Part shown: piece after piece, positions 16,855-27,995 of the stretch
Layout of the letters: each line of letters starts with the position of its first letter
How positions within the stretch are numbered: the first letter of the stretch is position 1
NCBI RefSeq assembly: GCF_001051995.2
Contig: NZ_CP014646.1
Span: 1,054,001 to 1,118,000 of the forward strand
Reading direction: 5' to 3'
Source of the DNA: Thauera humireducens
Lineage (GTDB): Bacteria; Pseudomonadota; Gammaproteobacteria; Burkholderiales; Rhodocyclaceae
DNA length: 64,000 nucleotides
Program-made: the position numbers and the translations under genes
The notes under the pieces: generated by a model
Database searches by the model: none
What the model was told of the DNA's origin: nothing
What the model saw: only the letters and a program-made list of their open reading frames with translations

Positions 16855-17643
16855 TTATCGCGAGCCGAGTTGCCTGGCCTGCTCGAACAGGCAGACCGCA
16901 ACCGCGGCGCCGACGTTGAGCGACTCGATGGCACCGGGCATCGGGATGAGGACGTGGCGCGTGGCGCAGGCCAGCACCGCGGGCGAGACGCCCTGCCCTT
17001 CGCCGCCGAAAACCCAGGCGACGGGCGCTCGCAGATCGAGATCATAGAGACTGCAGGCATCGCCGCTGAGCGCGGTCGCGAGCACCTGACCGCCGAAGCC
17101 CGGAAGCCAGGCCGCGAGATCGACCCGCTCATGCACCTCGAGGACGAAGTGTGCGCCCATGCCCGCGCGCAGCACCCGCGGCGACCACGCGCCCGCGCAT
17201 CCTTCGGCCAGCAACACGTGCCGTACGCCTGCCGCTGCGGCGGTACGCAGGATCGTGCCCAGGTTCCCCGGGTCCTGGACGCCGTCCAGCACGACGAGGT
17301 TATCGACGATCGTTCCCAGCGGTTTCTCCGCCGGCAGGTCGATGATCGCCAGCACGCCGGAGGGCGTATCCACCGGGCTGACGTGGGCAAACAAGGTGTC
17401 CGGCAACACGTGGCAAGGCAGCCCCTGTCCGACCTCGCCAAGCAGGTCGGCAATCTCGGCCTTGCGGACACCTGACTCGGACACGACCAGTCCCTTCAAG
17501 CGGCACGAACGCTCCAGTGCAGCCTGTACCAGGTGCGCTCCGTCCAGCAATGTCTCACCCAGTATGCGGCGCTCACGCCCCGAGCTTGCGAGCGCGTGCA
17601 GGCGCTTGACGAGCGGGTTGTCGCGCGAGGAGATCGCCTTCAT
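16855..17643 (-). CDS. RNA 2'-O-methyltransferase, SpoU/TrmH (SPOUT) family
   Basis: A 262-residue protein. The N-terminal substrate-binding segment begins [15 protein letters not shown] and continues [12 protein letters not shown]. The C-terminal SPOUT domain has the three family motifs: [17 protein letters not shown] (about 125-141), [13 protein letters not shown] (about 208-220) and [22 protein letters not shown] (about 233-254). It probably methylates a ribose in 23S rRNA or tRNA, but the target cannot be assigned. It overlaps the rnhB stop by 4 bases at the tail of the lpx cluster. Confidence 0.9.
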   Translation of the reverse strand: MKAISSRDNPLVKRLHALASSGRERRILGETLLDGAHLVQAALERSCRLKGLVVSESGVRKAEIADLLGEVGQGLPCHVLPDTLFAHVSPVDTPSGVLAIIDLPAEKPLGTIVDNLVVLDGVQDPGNLGTILRTAAAAGVRHVLLAEGCAGAWSPRVLRAGMGAHFVLEVHERVDLAAWLPGFGGQVLATALSGDACSLYDLDLRAPVAWVFGGEGQGVSPAVLACATRHVLIPMPGAIESLNVGAAVAVCLFEQARQLGSR

Positions 17644-18266
17644 GCGGAGCCGTCGCCCGCGCGCTCGACCAGGCGCCGCACCGGCGCGAAGCTGCGCCGG
17701 TAGAACGGTGCGACGCCATGACGCTCGATGGCCATCAGGTGCGCCGCCGTCGGATAGCCCTTGTGGCCCGCCAGCCCGTACTGCGGCCACTCCCGGTCGA
17801 GGACCCGCATGGCCTCGTCACGTACCGTCTTGGCCAGGATCGACGCAGCCGAAATGGACGGCTCCGTCGCATCGCCCTTGACGATGGCTCGCGTCGGATA
17901 TGGCAGCGTCGGACAGCGGTTGCCATCCACCCTCACCTCACCCGGCGCAACGGACAATGCACACACGGCCCGCTGCATGGCCAGCATGGTCGCGTGCAGG
18001 ATGTTGAGGCGGTCGATCTCCTCGACGCTCGCCTCGGCGACCGCCCACGCCAGCGCATGCTCACGAATCAAGGGTGCGAGCTGTTCGCGCGCGCGCTCGC
18101 TGAGCTTCTTGGAGTCTGCGAGGCCTTCGATCGGGCGCGCGGGATCAAGGATGACCGCGGCAGCGACCACCGGCCCGCACAAGGGTCCGCGCCCCGCTTC
18201 ATCGACACCACACACCAGCACACCACCTCGGGTGACCGCGGACGACAGAAACAGGTCTGCGGTCAT
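17640..18266 (-). CDS. rnhB: Ribonuclease HII
   Basis: Cuts RNA in RNA-DNA hybrids and at single ribonucleotides in DNA. The 208 residues carry the signature [19 protein letters not shown] (about 20-38), with the acidic pair D22-E23, and LHATMLAM near 110. The start overlaps the lpxB stop by 4 bases. rnhB next to lpxB is a common proteobacterial arrangement. Confidence 0.95.
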   Translation of the reverse strand: MTADLFLSSAVTRGGVLVCGVDEAGRGPLCGPVVAAAVILDPARPIEGLADSKKLSERAREQLAPLIREHALAWAVAEASVEEIDRLNILHATMLAMQRAVCALSVAPGEVRVDGNRCPTLPYPTRAIVKGDATEPSISAASILAKTVRDEAMRVLDREWPQYGLAGHKGYPTAAHLMAIERHGVAPFYRRSFAPVRRLVERAGDGSA

Positions 18267-19414
18267 GCTGCGCCCTGACGCAGATAAGGCAGGACGACCT
18301 CCGCCGCCTTCTCGGCGGTGTTCTGCCGCAGCGTGAGGTGCAGCTCGGCAAATCGCGCCTCCAGCGCTGCACGGCGGTCAGGGTCGTTCAGCCAGGCATC
18401 GAGCGCAGCGGCGAGTTTCTCCGGCGTCGCATCGTCCTGCAGCAACTCCGGCACCAGGCCTTCATTGCAGAGGATGTTGGGCAAGCCGACCCACGGCAGG
18501 TAGGCCATCCGCTTCATCAGCCGGTACTGCCACGCCCCGATGCGGTAGGTGATCACCATCGGCCGCTTGAGCAGCGCAGCCTCCAGACTTGCGGTACCGC
18601 TCGCCACGAGCACCACGTCGCTCGCGATCATCGCCTCGACCGCGTGGCCGAACAGCATCCTGATCGGCAGGTCCAGCGCCTGGTTGCGATGCAGGGCCTC
18701 TTCGAAGATCGCGCGCGTCTCGCGTGTCGCCAGCGGGACCAGGAAGCACAGGCCGGGATCGCGCTCGACCATCTGCTTGGCCGTTGCGATGTAGGTGTCG
18801 GCAAGATTGCGGACCTCAGACTGCCGGCTGCCTGGCAGCATCGCCACGATGCGATGCTCCAGCGGCAGTTCGAGCAACTGCCGCGCAGCGTTGCGATCCG
18901 GATGCAGCGGGAACACGTCGGCCAGCGGGTGGCCGACGTAGCTCACGGGCACGCCCGCCTGTTCATAGATCTCGGGCTCGAACGGAAACAGGCACAACAT
19001 CCGGCTCACCGAACGTGCGATACGCTTGATGCGCCCGCCGCGCCAGGCCCAGATCGAGGGACTGACGAAGTGGATGGAGGGAATGCCGGAATCCTTGACC
19101 TTGCCTTCGAGCCAGAGGTTGAAATCCGGTGCATCCACGCCGATGAAGGCCGCCGGCCGTTCCCCGCGGATCTGCCCCAGCAGCGCGCGGCGGATTCCGG
19201 ACAGCTCACGATAACGCTTCAGGGCGTCAACATAGCCATGGACTGCGAGCAGCTCGCTGGGCCAGCGCGCGTCGAACCCTTCGGCCTGCATCTTGGGCCC
19301 ACCAATGCCGAAGAACTCGGCATCCGGTACCTGCTGACGAATCGCGCGGATCAGGTGACTGGCAAGCAGGTCGCCCGAGGTTTCCCCGGCGACCATGGCG
19401 ATACGGACCGTCAT
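18263..19414 (-). CDS. lpxB: Lipid-A-disaccharide synthase
   Basis: Transfers 2,3-diacylglucosamine-1-phosphate from UDP to lipid X, giving the tetra-acylated disaccharide of lipid A. The 383 residues have the GT19 features [14 protein letters not shown] (about 8-21), [14 protein letters not shown] (about 34-47) and [12 protein letters not shown] (about 193-204). A C-terminal nucleotide-sugar site precedes [14 protein letters not shown] near 310-325. It follows lpxA with a 15-base gap. Confidence 0.95.
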   Translation of the reverse strand: MTVRIAMVAGETSGDLLASHLIRAIRQQVPDAEFFGIGGPKMQAEGFDARWPSELLAVHGYVDALKRYRELSGIRRALLGQIRGERPAAFIGVDAPDFNLWLEGKVKDSGIPSIHFVSPSIWAWRGGRIKRIARSVSRMLCLFPFEPEIYEQAGVPVSYVGHPLADVFPLHPDRNAARQLLELPLEHRIVAMLPGSRQSEVRNLADTYIATAKQMVERDPGLCFLVPLATRETRAIFEEALHRNQALDLPIRMLFGHAVEAMIASDVVLVASGTASLEAALLKRPMVITYRIGAWQYRLMKRMAYLPWVGLPNILCNEGLVPELLQDDATPEKLAAALDAWLNDPDRRAALEARFAELHLTLRQNTAEKAAEVVLPYLRQGAA

Positions 19415-19429
19415 GGTGTGGGAAGGGCC

Positions 19430-20200
19430 TCAGCGAACGATGCCGCGATCGGACTGGGCAATGAACGCCGAAAACGCCTCCACTTCGGGATGCTCGGCCG
19501 CGATCTCGGCAACACGCAGTCGCGCTTCCTGCAGCGTCAGGCCAGCGCGATACAGCGCACGGTAGGCGCGCTTGATGGCGGCAATACCTTCAGCGCTGAA
19601 GCCCCGACGCTTGAGGCCCTCGCTGTTGATGCCGTGCGGTTTGGCCGGATTGCCGGCGACGGTGACGAAGGGCGGCAGATCCTGCAGCAAGACGGTGCCG
19701 ACCCCACAGAAGCTGTGGGCGCCGACGCGGCAGAACTGATGAACACCGGTAAAACCACCCAGGATTGCCCAGTCGCCGACATGCACGTGGCCGGCCAGCG
19801 TGGCGTTGTTGGCGAAAATGGTGTTGTTGCCCACCTGGCAGTCATGCGCCATGTGCACGTAGGCCATGATCCAGTTGTCGTTGCCGATGCGCGTGACGTG
19901 CGCATCCTGGCTGGTGCCGACGTTGAACGAGCAGAACTCGCGAATCGTGTTGCGGTCACCGATCTCCAGCGCTGTCGGCTCGTCGTCGTACTTCTTGTCC
20001 TGCGGCTTCGCGCCAAGGGAGCAGAACTGGAAGATCTCGTTATCGCGCCCGATCCGGGTATGTCCCTCGATCACCACATGCGGACCGACACGCGTCCCGT
20101 CGCCGATCTCGACATGCTCGCCGATGATCGAATACGGCCCGATCGAGACGTTCTCACCGAGCTTCGCGCCAGCATGGACGATGGCAGTCGGATGAATCAT
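19430..20200 (-). CDS. lpxA: UDP-N-acetylglucosamine O-acyltransferase
   Basis: Adds the first R-3-hydroxyacyl chain to UDP-GlcNAc, the first step of lipid A synthesis. The 256-residue protein starts at the ATG at 20200 (MIHPTAIVH), overlapping the fabZ stop by 4 bases. A left-handed beta-helix of hexapeptide repeats fills residues 1-190, with the catalytic-type His in [10 protein letters not shown] near 122-131. A helical C-terminal domain follows. Confidence 0.95.
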   Translation of the reverse strand: MIHPTAIVHAGAKLGENVSIGPYSIIGEHVEIGDGTRVGPHVVIEGHTRIGRDNEIFQFCSLGAKPQDKKYDDEPTALEIGDRNTIREFCSFNVGTSQDAHVTRIGNDNWIMAYVHMAHDCQVGNNTIFANNATLAGHVHVGDWAILGGFTGVHQFCRVGAHSFCGVGTVLLQDLPPFVTVAGNPAKPHGINSEGLKRRGFSAEGIAAIKRAYRALYRAGLTLQEARLRVAEIAAEHPEVEAFSAFIAQSDRGIVR

Positions 20201-20634
20201 AGCGTCTTGAGCGCACACATCAGTTCGGCCTCGGTCGCGATCTCGCCGTCGACGCGTGCGACCCCCTTGTACTTGTAGATGTTGCGCTTGTTCTGCGTGA
20301 TCTCGACTTCGAAGATCAGCTGATCCCCCGGCACTACCGGGCGCTTGAACCGCACGGCATCGATACCGGCGAAGTAAACCACCGAGTTCTCATCGGGCTT
20401 GATGCCCATGCTCTTGAACGACAGCACGGCCGCAGCCTGCGCCATCGCCTCGACGATCAGCACCCCGGGCATGACGGGATGGTGCGGGAAGTGGCCGGGG
20501 AAGAACGGCTCGTTCATCGTCACGTTCTTCAGCGCGACAATGCGCTTGCCCTCTTCCATCTCGAGCACGCGGTCGATCAGCAGGAACGGATAGCGATGCG
20601 GAAGGTACTCGATGATTTCGTTGATGTTCATCAT
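20197..20634 (-). CDS. fabZ: 3-hydroxyacyl-ACP dehydratase FabZ
   Basis: Dehydrates 3-hydroxyacyl-ACP in fatty acid elongation, competing with LpxA and LpxD for the same substrate pool. A hot-dog fold of about 145 residues with [14 protein letters not shown] near the start and the active-site segment [25 protein letters not shown] codons at 20634 and 20631 are both plausible. A TTG at 20643 would overlap the lpxD stop as TTGA, like the other 4-base overlaps here; E. coli fabZ also starts with TTG. The exact start is unresolved. Confidence 0.93.
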   Translation of the reverse strand: MMNINEIIEYLPHRYPFLLIDRVLEMEEGKRIVALKNVTMNEPFFPGHFPHHPVMPGVLIVEAMAQAAAVLSFKSMGIKPDENSVVYFAGIDAVRFKRPVVPGDQLIFEVEITQNKRNIYKYKGVARVDGEIATEAELMCALKTL

Positions 20635-20639
20635 GTGGT

Positions 20640-21674
20640 TCAACCCGGGTTGCGGTCGTCGGGACCGACTTGTTGATTCTCGAGACTACGGACACGCCCG
20701 ACAAGCGCGTCGAGGTGCCGGAGATGGGCGAAATTGCGTATCCATTCGGCGTGTGGCTGCACCGGCAGGCTCGCGGTGTAGACGCCCGGTCGCGTAATCG
20801 ACTTGCTGACCAGCGTTCCGGCGGAGACCACCACGTCATCGCAGATCGAAAGATGGCCGATGATGCCTGCTTGCCCGCCGATCATGCAGCGCGCGCCGAT
20901 GGTGGTGCTGCCGGCGACGCCGACGCAACCGGCAATGGCGGTGCGCTCGCCGATGCGAACGTTGTGGGCGATCTGTATCAGGTTGTCCAGCTTGCATCCG
21001 TCACCGATCACCGTGTCGTCGAGCGCCCCGCGGTCGATGGTCGTGTTGGCACCGATCTCGACATCGTTGCCGATGACGACGCGTCCGACCTGCGGGATCT
21101 TGACCCAGCCTCCGCCCTTCTCCCGGGCAAAACCGAACCCGTCCGCGCCGATGACGGCGCCAGAGTGGATGATGCAATCCTCACCGACGATGCAGCCGTG
21201 CTGGATCGTTACCCTTGGTGCCAGGCGGGTGCCGCGACCGATCCGGACGCCCCGGCCGATGTGGCAACCCGCGCCGACGATGACGTCCTCGCCGATGACC
21301 ACATCCTCGTCAATCGACGCACCCGGCCCGATCTCCACCGATGCCGGGACTCGGGACACAACGGCCGCCAACGGGTGTATGCCCGGACGCGCCACCGGTG
21401 CAGGATGGAAGAGCTGTGCGACACGGGCGAAGTAAAGGTAGGGGTCACCCGTGACGATGCACGGGCGACCTTCGACCAGCGGACGAACATCCGGCGCCAC
21501 GATGACCGCGCTCGCGGCACTGCCCTGCAGGCGCGACAGATACTTGCGGTTGGCCACGAAGGCCAGGTCTCCGTCTCCCGCCTGGTCGAGCGTGGCGACA
21601 CGGCGCACGGTTATCGCCGCATCGCCACTGAGTTCACCGCCTAGGCGCGCAACCAGCTCGTCGAGACGAAACAT
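20640..21674 (-). CDS. lpxD: UDP-3-O-acylglucosamine N-acyltransferase
   Basis: Adds the second, N-linked hydroxyacyl chain in lipid A synthesis. The 344 residues comprise an N-terminal uridine-binding domain (to about 105) and a long left-handed beta-helix of hexapeptide repeats (about 105-315). The catalytic His lies in [15 protein letters not shown] near 231-245. A C-terminal helix ends the protein. It lies 12 bases after skp on the same strand. Confidence 0.95.
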   Translation of the reverse strand: MFRLDELVARLGGELSGDAAITVRRVATLDQAGDGDLAFVANRKYLSRLQGSAASAVIVAPDVRPLVEGRPCIVTGDPYLYFARVAQLFHPAPVARPGIHPLAAVVSRVPASVEIGPGASIDEDVVIGEDVIVGAGCHIGRGVRIGRGTRLAPRVTIQHGCIVGEDCIIHSGAVIGADGFGFAREKGGGWVKIPQVGRVVIGNDVEIGANTTIDRGALDDTVIGDGCKLDNLIQIAHNVRIGERTAIAGCVGVAGSTTIGARCMIGGQAGIIGHLSICDDVVVSAGTLVSKSITRPGVYTASLPVQPHAEWIRNFAHLRHLDALVGRVRSLENQQVGPDDRNPG

Positions 21675-21686
21675 GCGGAGGAATGC

Positions 21687-22187
21687 TTACTTGGCGTCGG
21701 ACAGGGCCTTGATGACCTTGTCGGTGATGTCGATCTTCGGGTTGGCGTAAACCGCTTCCTGGAAGATGATGTCGTAATTCTCGCTCTCGGCGATCTGCTT
21801 CACCGAACGGTTGGCCTTGTCCAGCACCGAGGCCAGCTCCTCGTTGCGACGCTGGTTGAGATCCTCGCGAAACTCACGTTGCTTGCGCTGGAAATCGCGA
21901 TTGAGATCATTGAGCGCGCGCTCCTTGTTGCGGCGATCGCTCTCGGCCATCGTCGGCACTTCACGCTCCAGTTCTTCCTGCATGGCCTTGAGATCCTTCG
22001 CCATACGCTGAAGCTCCTGGTCGCGCTTCTCGAACTCCTTCTCGAGGCGCTGCTGTGCACGGACGGCCGGCGCTGCCTCGCGCATCACGCGGTCGGAGTT
22101 GACGAAGCCGATCTTGGTATCGGCCACTGCGGCCTGGGAAACGCCAATCAGGGCGGCAGCCACCAGGGAGAGGGTACTGACTTTCAC
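21687..22187 (-). CDS. skp: Periplasmic chaperone Skp/OmpH
   Basis: A 166-residue protein with a clear signal peptide (MKVSTLSLVAAALIG, cleavage probably after AVA at about 22). The mature part starts with the KIGFVNSDRVMRE strand and then a long charged helical region (about 45-125) that forms the chaperone tentacles. It holds unfolded outer-membrane proteins on the way to BamA, encoded just upstream with a 34-base gap. Confidence 0.92.
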   Translation of the reverse strand: MKVSTLSLVAAALIGVSQAAVADTKIGFVNSDRVMREAAPAVRAQQRLEKEFEKRDQELQRMAKDLKAMQEELEREVPTMAESDRRNKERALNDLNRDFQRKQREFREDLNQRRNEELASVLDKANRSVKQIAESENYDIIFQEAVYANPKIDITDKVIKALSDAK

Positions 22188-22221
22188 TTATGCCTCCGGA
22201 AAAATCTTGTTTGCGGCGCGA

Positions 22222-24561
22222 TCAGAACACGCTGCCGAGCTGGAACTGGAACCGCTGGATCTCGTCGTCCTTTTCCTTCTTGAGCGGGTGGCCGAAACTG
22301 AATTTCAGCGGCCCGATCGGCGAACTCCAGGAGAACGCCAAGCCCGTACTGTAGCGCAGGTCGTCAAAGCCGATCTTCTGTTCCTTGCCCGTATCCGGGT
22401 CCTCGCCCCATACGTAACCGGCGTCGAAGAAGGCCGATATGCGGAACGAGCGGTCGGTACCGGCGCCAGGCATCGGGAAGAAGAACTCCGCATTGCCGAC
22501 CAGCTTGCGAGTACCGCCGGACGAGGTGACATCCCCATCGCTATCGGTGAACTTCGGTCCCAGCGTGCCCTGATCGAAACCTCGCACCGACCCGATGCCG
22601 CCCACGTAGTAGTTCTTGTAGAAAGGCACGCTCTTCCCACCGAAGCCTTTCGCGTAACCGACGTCGGCATTGAGCATCAGCGCATAGTCGCGCCCGAACG
22701 GGAACCAGTGCTGGTGCTGGTAGCCAAGCTTACCGAAGCGCAGATCGCCCACCGGCACGGTGACTTCACCGTACACTCGCTGATACGTACCCTTGCGCGG
22801 ATAGATGAAACTGTCACGACTGTCCCGCGACCAGCCGACCGTCAGCAGCAGACTGCTGACCGACACATCGCCCACACCGTTGCCGCTGCAACCACCATTG
22901 TCGTTGCAGAAGTCCTTGTAAAGAAACGGACTGCCTTCGTAGGTCGTGATCTTGGTCTGGTCCGCAGTCAGGCCGAAATTCACCTGATCATCCTCGGCAA
23001 TCGGCCACCCGAGCCTCAGGCCCGCCCCGGTAGAGACGGTCTTGTACGGCGACAGGTTTCTGTATTCGGTCGAATCGTAGGTGCGGTGGTAGAGGTCCCA
23101 ACCCAGGCTGACGCCATCGACGGTGTAGTACGGATTGGTGAACGACAGTGCAAGCGTTCGGCTCGACTTGCTCGTGTTGAGCCCCAGCGTCAGGGCATTG
23201 CCGCTGCCGAACAGGTTCTGCTGGGAGACCGAAGCCGACAGCACGACGCTCTCAGAACTCGAAAAACCAGCACCCAGCATGAGGTTACCGGTGGGCCGTT
23301 CCTTCACCGTGAAGTTCACGTCGACCTGATCGGTCGTACCCGGCACGGCAGGCGTCTCGACGTTGACCTCGTCAAAGAAGCCCAGGCGGTCGATTCGGGT
23401 ACGCGAACGGTTGATCGCCGCGGCGTCGTACCAGCCTCCCTCCATCTGGCGCATTTCGCGGCGAACGACCTCATCGCGCGACTTGGTGTTGCCGCCGACA
23501 TTGATCCGGCGCACATAGACGCGCCGACCCGGATCGACGAACACCGTGAAGGCCACCTGGCGCTTCTCCTTGTCCACCTCCGGCGCTGCGTTGACGTTGG
23601 CGAAGGCGTAGCCTTCGTTGCCCAGGCGGTCGGTAATGGCCTTCGTGGTCTCGGTCAGCTTCTCGCGCGAGAAGGTGTCGCCTGGCCGTAGCTGGGTCAT
23701 CGACACGTACTCGGACTCCGGCAACACCAGATCGCCGGTGAAACGCATGCCGCTGACGGTGTACATCTCACCTTCGGTGATGTTCACCGTGATGTAGATG
23801 TCCTCCTTGTCCGGCGTGATCGAGACCTGGGTCGAATCGATGTTGAAGTCGAGGTAGCCCTGGTTCAGATAGAAGGAGCGCAGGGTCTCCAGGTCAGCGG
23901 ACAACTTCTGGCGCGAATACTGGTCGTTCTTGGTATACCAGGTCAGCCAGCCCGGCGTGGTGAGCTGCATCTGTTCAAGCAGGTCATCCTCGTCGAAGGC
24001 CTTCGCTCCGACGATGCTGATCTGCCGGATCTTGGCGACATCGCCTTCCTCGACATTGAAATTGATGCCGACCCGGTTGCGCTCGAGCGGCGTCACCGTG
24101 GTCTTGATCTGGGCCGAATACTTGCCGCGTGACAGATACTGTCGCTTGAGCTCCTGTTCGGCACGCTCGAGCAGCGAACGGTCGAAGATTCGGGACTCGG
24201 CCAAGCCAACTTCCCGCAGCCCCTTCTTGAGCGCGTCCTTGTCGAACTCCTTCACACCGACGAAGTCGATCTGTGCGATAGCAGGCCGCTCATCGACCAC
24301 GACGACGATGACGTCACCCTCGGTCTCGATACGTACGTCGCTGAAGAAACCGGTCGCGAACAGCGCACGGATCGCCTCGGCCGCTTGTCCCTCGTCGAAG
24401 CGCTCACCGACCCGCACCGGCAGGTAGTTGAACACGGTTCCCGCTTCGGTCCGCTGGATGCCTTCGACCCGGATGTCCTTGACCACGAAAGGTTCGAATG
24501 CGAATGCCGGCACAGCGGCAAAAAGGGCCATGATGAGCCCGGGCAGGAGCTTGCGATTCAT
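22222..24561 (-). CDS. bamA: Outer membrane protein assembly factor BamA
   Basis: A 779-residue outer-membrane protein. The signal peptide MNRKLLPGLIMALFAAVPAFA is followed by FEPFVVKDIRVEGIQRTE, the start of the first of five POTRA domains (to about residue 425). The C-terminal 16-strand barrel has VRGFDQGTLGPK, the conserved loop 6 VRGF/Y motif, near 660 and ends in a terminal Phe (QLGSVF), the usual barrel signature. It inserts beta-barrel proteins into the outer membrane. It lies between rseP (8-base gap) and skp. Confidence 0.97.
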   Translation of the reverse strand: MNRKLLPGLIMALFAAVPAFAFEPFVVKDIRVEGIQRTEAGTVFNYLPVRVGERFDEGQAAEAIRALFATGFFSDVRIETEGDVIVVVVDERPAIAQIDFVGVKEFDKDALKKGLREVGLAESRIFDRSLLERAEQELKRQYLSRGKYSAQIKTTVTPLERNRVGINFNVEEGDVAKIRQISIVGAKAFDEDDLLEQMQLTTPGWLTWYTKNDQYSRQKLSADLETLRSFYLNQGYLDFNIDSTQVSITPDKEDIYITVNITEGEMYTVSGMRFTGDLVLPESEYVSMTQLRPGDTFSREKLTETTKAITDRLGNEGYAFANVNAAPEVDKEKRQVAFTVFVDPGRRVYVRRINVGGNTKSRDEVVRREMRQMEGGWYDAAAINRSRTRIDRLGFFDEVNVETPAVPGTTDQVDVNFTVKERPTGNLMLGAGFSSSESVVLSASVSQQNLFGSGNALTLGLNTSKSSRTLALSFTNPYYTVDGVSLGWDLYHRTYDSTEYRNLSPYKTVSTGAGLRLGWPIAEDDQVNFGLTADQTKITTYEGSPFLYKDFCNDNGGCSGNGVGDVSVSSLLLTVGWSRDSRDSFIYPRKGTYQRVYGEVTVPVGDLRFGKLGYQHQHWFPFGRDYALMLNADVGYAKGFGGKSVPFYKNYYVGGIGSVRGFDQGTLGPKFTDSDGDVTSSGGTRKLVGNAEFFFPMPGAGTDRSFRISAFFDAGYVWGEDPDTGKEQKIGFDDLRYSTGLAFSWSSPIGPLKFSFGHPLKKEKDDEIQRFQFQLGSVF

Positions 24562-24569
24562 GCAGGAAT

Positions 24570-25934
24570 TCAGCCGGAAATGAGACGATTGATGTCGTTG
24601 TAGAAAGCAAATGCCATCAGCATTGCAAGCAGGACGAGGCCGATCTGTTGACCGATCTCCATGACGCGTTCCGGAATCGGACCGCCCTTGATGATTTCGA
24701 CCGTATAGTACAACAAGTGCCCCCCATCGAGCACCGGGATGGGGAGCAGGTTCAAGACCCCCAGGCTGATGCTGATCAGGGCGACGAACTTCAGGTAATG
24801 GCTCAGTCCGAGCTGCGCCGTCTGGCCGGCATAATCCGCAATCGTCACGGGCCCAGAGAGGTTCTTCCACGACACTTCGCCAGTGAACATCCGACCGATC
24901 ATCTTCAGGCTCAGGACGCTGGTTTCCCAAGTCTGGCGCACAGCCTTCGTCAGCCCTTCGAGCGGCCCATAGCGCACCTGCGCGAACATCGACAGTCCGC
25001 CTTCGACCGGCTCGGCGACTCCGACGCCGATGCGGCCGACCGGCACGCCGTTATCCGTGCCGGATTCCGGCGTCACGCTCAGGGTCAACCGCTCGCCACC
25101 TCGCAGCACCTCGAAATCCAGCGGCTTTCCCGGGGCGGCACGGACACGTTCGACCAATGCCGCCCACCCCTCGATGGCAGCACCCTCGATTGCGATGACC
25201 TCGTCGCCCTCCCGCAGCCCGGCGCGCTCCGCCGAGCCTCCCTCCGATAGCCGCCCGACGATCGCCGGGATGACGGGACGCCACGGCTTGAGGCCCAAGC
25301 GGACGATCAGGTCCTGACTGCCATCCTCAATCGGCACACCGCCAAGGTTCAGGCGCCGATATGCCTCCACCTCTTCGAGCGTACGCACCTTGAGGACGAC
25401 TTCACCCTGCTCCAGTGCATGCCGCAACAGGACCCAGCGCAAGTCCTGCCAAGAGCGCACCGGCTCGTCGTCGACGGCAAGCACGAGATCGCCATCGCGC
25501 ACGCCCGCCGCCACGGCGATGGCTGGCGTGTCCGACAAAGCGACGCGTGGGCGAAGCTCATCGGTCCCCGCCACGAACAACCCCCAGTACAGCGCAATCG
25601 CGAGCACGAAATTCGCGATCGGTCCCGCGGCAACGATGGCGAAGCGCCGGTACACGCTCTGCCGGTTGAAAGCGCGATGCAATTCGGCAGGCGCCACCGG
25701 CCCCTCGCGCTCGTCCAGCATCTTGACGTACCCACCCAATGGAAACGCGGCGAGCGCCCACTCGGTTGCATCCCGTCCGGCTCGACGCACCAGCAGCGGC
25801 TTGCCGAAGCCGATCGAGAAGCGCAGCACCTTGACGCCGCACCAACGCGCCACGAGATAGTGCCCAAGCTCATGCACGAGGATGAGCAGGCCCAGCGCAA
25901 GGGCGAAAGGAAGCAGATAGTCGAGAAGATTCAT
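24570..25934 (-). CDS. rseP: Site-2 intramembrane zinc metalloprotease RseP
   Basis: A 454-residue inner-membrane protease. The zinc site HELGH is at 21-25 in the first helix, two PDZ domains fill roughly 115-290, and the second active-site segment NLLPIPVLDGGH lies near 385-396. In the sigma-E response it cleaves the anti-sigma factor within the membrane. The start at 25934 is 2 bases past the dxr stop, which indicates tight coupling in the dxr-rseP-bamA run. Confidence 0.95.
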   Translation of the reverse strand: MNLLDYLLPFALALGLLILVHELGHYLVARWCGVKVLRFSIGFGKPLLVRRAGRDATEWALAAFPLGGYVKMLDEREGPVAPAELHRAFNRQSVYRRFAIVAAGPIANFVLAIALYWGLFVAGTDELRPRVALSDTPAIAVAAGVRDGDLVLAVDDEPVRSWQDLRWVLLRHALEQGEVVLKVRTLEEVEAYRRLNLGGVPIEDGSQDLIVRLGLKPWRPVIPAIVGRLSEGGSAERAGLREGDEVIAIEGAAIEGWAALVERVRAAPGKPLDFEVLRGGERLTLSVTPESGTDNGVPVGRIGVGVAEPVEGGLSMFAQVRYGPLEGLTKAVRQTWETSVLSLKMIGRMFTGEVSWKNLSGPVTIADYAGQTAQLGLSHYLKFVALISISLGVLNLLPIPVLDGGHLLYYTVEIIKGGPIPERVMEIGQQIGLVLLAMLMAFAFYNDINRLISG

Positions 25935-25936
25935 TG

Positions 25937-27133
25937 TCAGCGGGAAAGTGTCTGGATCTGGGCGGATGCCCAATCACGTGCCTGCGCATCCACGGCGAGC
26001 ACAGCATCCAGCGAATCGACCGCGACGCCGGCACTGCGTTCCAGGCAAGGTTCGATTACGCGCGCAATATCGAGATAGGCGATGCGCCGGTCGAGGAACG
26101 CGGCAACCGCCTCCTCGTTTGCAGCATTGAGTACGGCCGGGGCAGCCCCACCCGCACGCAGCGCGGCGAACGCAAGGCCAAGGCAGGGGAAACGCTGGAA
26201 ATCGGGCCGTTCGAAATCCAGGCGAGCGATCTCGAACAGGTCGAGCGACCGCACGCCGGCCTCGATCCGTTCCGGCCACGCCATGGCGTGAGCGATCGGC
26301 GTGCGCATGTCGGGATTGCCAAGTTGCGCCAGAACCGAGCCATCGACGTACTCCACCATCGAGTGGATGACGCTCTGGCGATGGACGACCACCTCGATCA
26401 TCTCGGCCGGTACGCCGAACAACCAGTGCGCCTCGATGACCTCGAGCCCCTTGTTCATCATCGTCGCCGAATCGACGGAAATCTTGCGCCCCATGACCCA
26501 GTTCGGATGTGCGCAGGCCTGCTCGGGCGTCACCGCCGCCAGTTCGGCGATGGGCGCAGCACGGAACGGGCCGCCCGATGCCGTCAGCAGGACACGGCGT
26601 ACGCCCGCCCGCCCAGGCGCTCGCGCATAGCCGGCCGGCAGCGCCTGGAAAACCGCGTTGTGCTCGCTGTCGATCGGCAGCAACACCGCACCGCTCGCCG
26701 CCACCGCATCCATGAAGATCTGCCCGGAGAGCACCAAGGCCTCCTTGTTGGCGAGCAACACCTTCTTTCCGGCGCGCGCAGCCGCGAGGCTCGGCCGCAA
26801 TCCGGCAGCTCCGACGATCGCCGCCATCACCATGTCGACGTCGGACGCGGCGGCAACCTGCTCCAGGGCCTCGGGGCCGCACAGCACCTCGGTGCGGCTG
26901 CCTGCCTCCGCAAGCGCGACCCGGAGACGTTGGGCGGCCTCGACGTCTCCGATCACGGCATACTGCGGCGAGAACCGGAGCACCTGCTCAAGCAGCTTGT
27001 CGTCCTGACGGTGCGCCGTCAGGGCAAAGACCTCGAAGCGGTCCGGGTGACGGGCTACGACGTCGAGGGTGCTTTGTCCGATGGAGCCGGTCGCCCCAAG
27101 AACGGTGATGCGCTGCGTGGCGGGTTGTCGCAT
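25937..27133 (-). CDS. dxr: 1-deoxy-D-xylulose-5-phosphate reductoisomerase
   Basis: Second enzyme of the MEP isoprenoid route, which feeds both UppS and the hpn squalene genes in this window. The 398 residues have the NADPH loop [14 protein letters not shown] (about 10-23), [11 protein letters not shown] near 125 and the substrate/metal segment [11 protein letters not shown] near 148-158. ATG at 27133 is used; a TTG at 27157 is also in frame and has a GGCGGAA sequence upstream, so 8 more residues are possible. Confidence 0.95.
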   Translation of the reverse strand: MRQPATQRITVLGATGSIGQSTLDVVARHPDRFEVFALTAHRQDDKLLEQVLRFSPQYAVIGDVEAAQRLRVALAEAGSRTEVLCGPEALEQVAAASDVDMVMAAIVGAAGLRPSLAAARAGKKVLLANKEALVLSGQIFMDAVAASGAVLLPIDSEHNAVFQALPAGYARAPGRAGVRRVLLTASGGPFRAAPIAELAAVTPEQACAHPNWVMGRKISVDSATMMNKGLEVIEAHWLFGVPAEMIEVVVHRQSVIHSMVEYVDGSVLAQLGNPDMRTPIAHAMAWPERIEAGVRSLDLFEIARLDFERPDFQRFPCLGLAFAALRAGGAAPAVLNAANEEAVAAFLDRRIAYLDIARVIEPCLERSAGVAVDSLDAVLAVDAQARDWASAQIQTLSR

Positions 27134-27173
27134 TGGATGGGCAGGAACGGAAAACAAAGGGCGTTCCGCCGAC

Positions 27174-27995
27174 TCAGCGTGCCAGCAGAACGACGAAGAG
27201 TGCCACCAGCGGCAGGGTGGAGGTCAGGCTGTCGATGCGGTCGAGGATGCCACCGTGTCCGGGCAGGATCGTGCCGCTGTCCTTCAGACCCGCCTGGCGC
27301 TTCAGCAGCGACTCGTAGAGGTCGCCGATGATGCTGATTGCCGTCCAGAGCACGAGCCCCGCGGCCACCACCATCGCGCCGCCCGGATTGCTCGCGCCCT
27401 GCCAGGTCAGCACGCCGAAGCCGAACAGCAGCACTGCAACCACCGCACCGATCGCGCCTTCCCACGTCTTGCCGGGGCTGATGGATGGCGCCAGCTTGTG
27501 GCGGCCGAAGGCACGTCCCGAGAAGTACGCAGCAATGTCCGCCACCCAGACGACGGCCATGACCGCCAGCATGACCCACGGACCGAGCGCACGCAGATGC
27601 ACGAGCGCGAGCGAAGTGGGCACGAGCACGACGAAGCCGACCAGGGACGCCAGCATCGGATTCGACAAGGTCCACTTGCGTACGAGCCAGACCGGGACGA
27701 CGAAAACCCAGAACAGTGCGCTGATGACGTAAAGCGGCACGAGGATGCCGGCCCCCGTCGTCGCCCCACTCACCAGTCCGCTGAGCACACCGAGGATCAG
27801 GCAGGCGATACCGAACGAGATGGCGGTGGACATCCGCAGCGGGCGCTCGAAGCCGGCAAGGCCGCCCCACTCCCACGCCGCGGCGCCACAGACGAGCGCG
27901 CACAGCACAAGCCAACCCGAAGCAGGCAGCAGGAAGACAGCGGCGAGCAGACCCGCCAGTAACGCAATCGCTGTCAGAACACGCGCTTTAAGCAT
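27174..27995 (-). CDS. cdsA: Phosphatidate cytidylyltransferase (CDP-diacylglycerol synthase)
   Basis: Makes CDP-diacylglycerol for phospholipid synthesis. A 273-residue polytopic membrane protein with about eight hydrophobic segments and the C-terminal family signature [13 protein letters not shown]...[13 protein letters not shown] (about 225-252). The start at 27995 (MLKARVLTA) overlaps the end of uppS by 8 bases; the longer frame upstream lies inside uppS and is rejected. Confidence 0.94.
   Translation of the reverse strand: MLKARVLTAIALLAGLLAAVFLLPASGWLVLCALVCGAAAWEWGGLAGFERPLRMSTAISFGIACLILGVLSGLVSGATTGAGILVPLYVISALFWVFVVPVWLVRKWTLSNPMLASLVGFVVLVPTSLALVHLRALGPWVMLAVMAVVWVADIAAYFSGRAFGRHKLAPSISPGKTWEGAIGAVVAVLLFGFGVLTWQGASNPGGAMVVAAGLVLWTAISIIGDLYESLLKRQAGLKDSGTILPGHGGILDRIDSLTSTLPLVALFVVLLAR

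Noticed and set aside
24570..24930. Upstream extension of bamA into rseP
   Set aside because: The frame is open but lies inside rseP. The signal peptide at 24561 gives a clear start.
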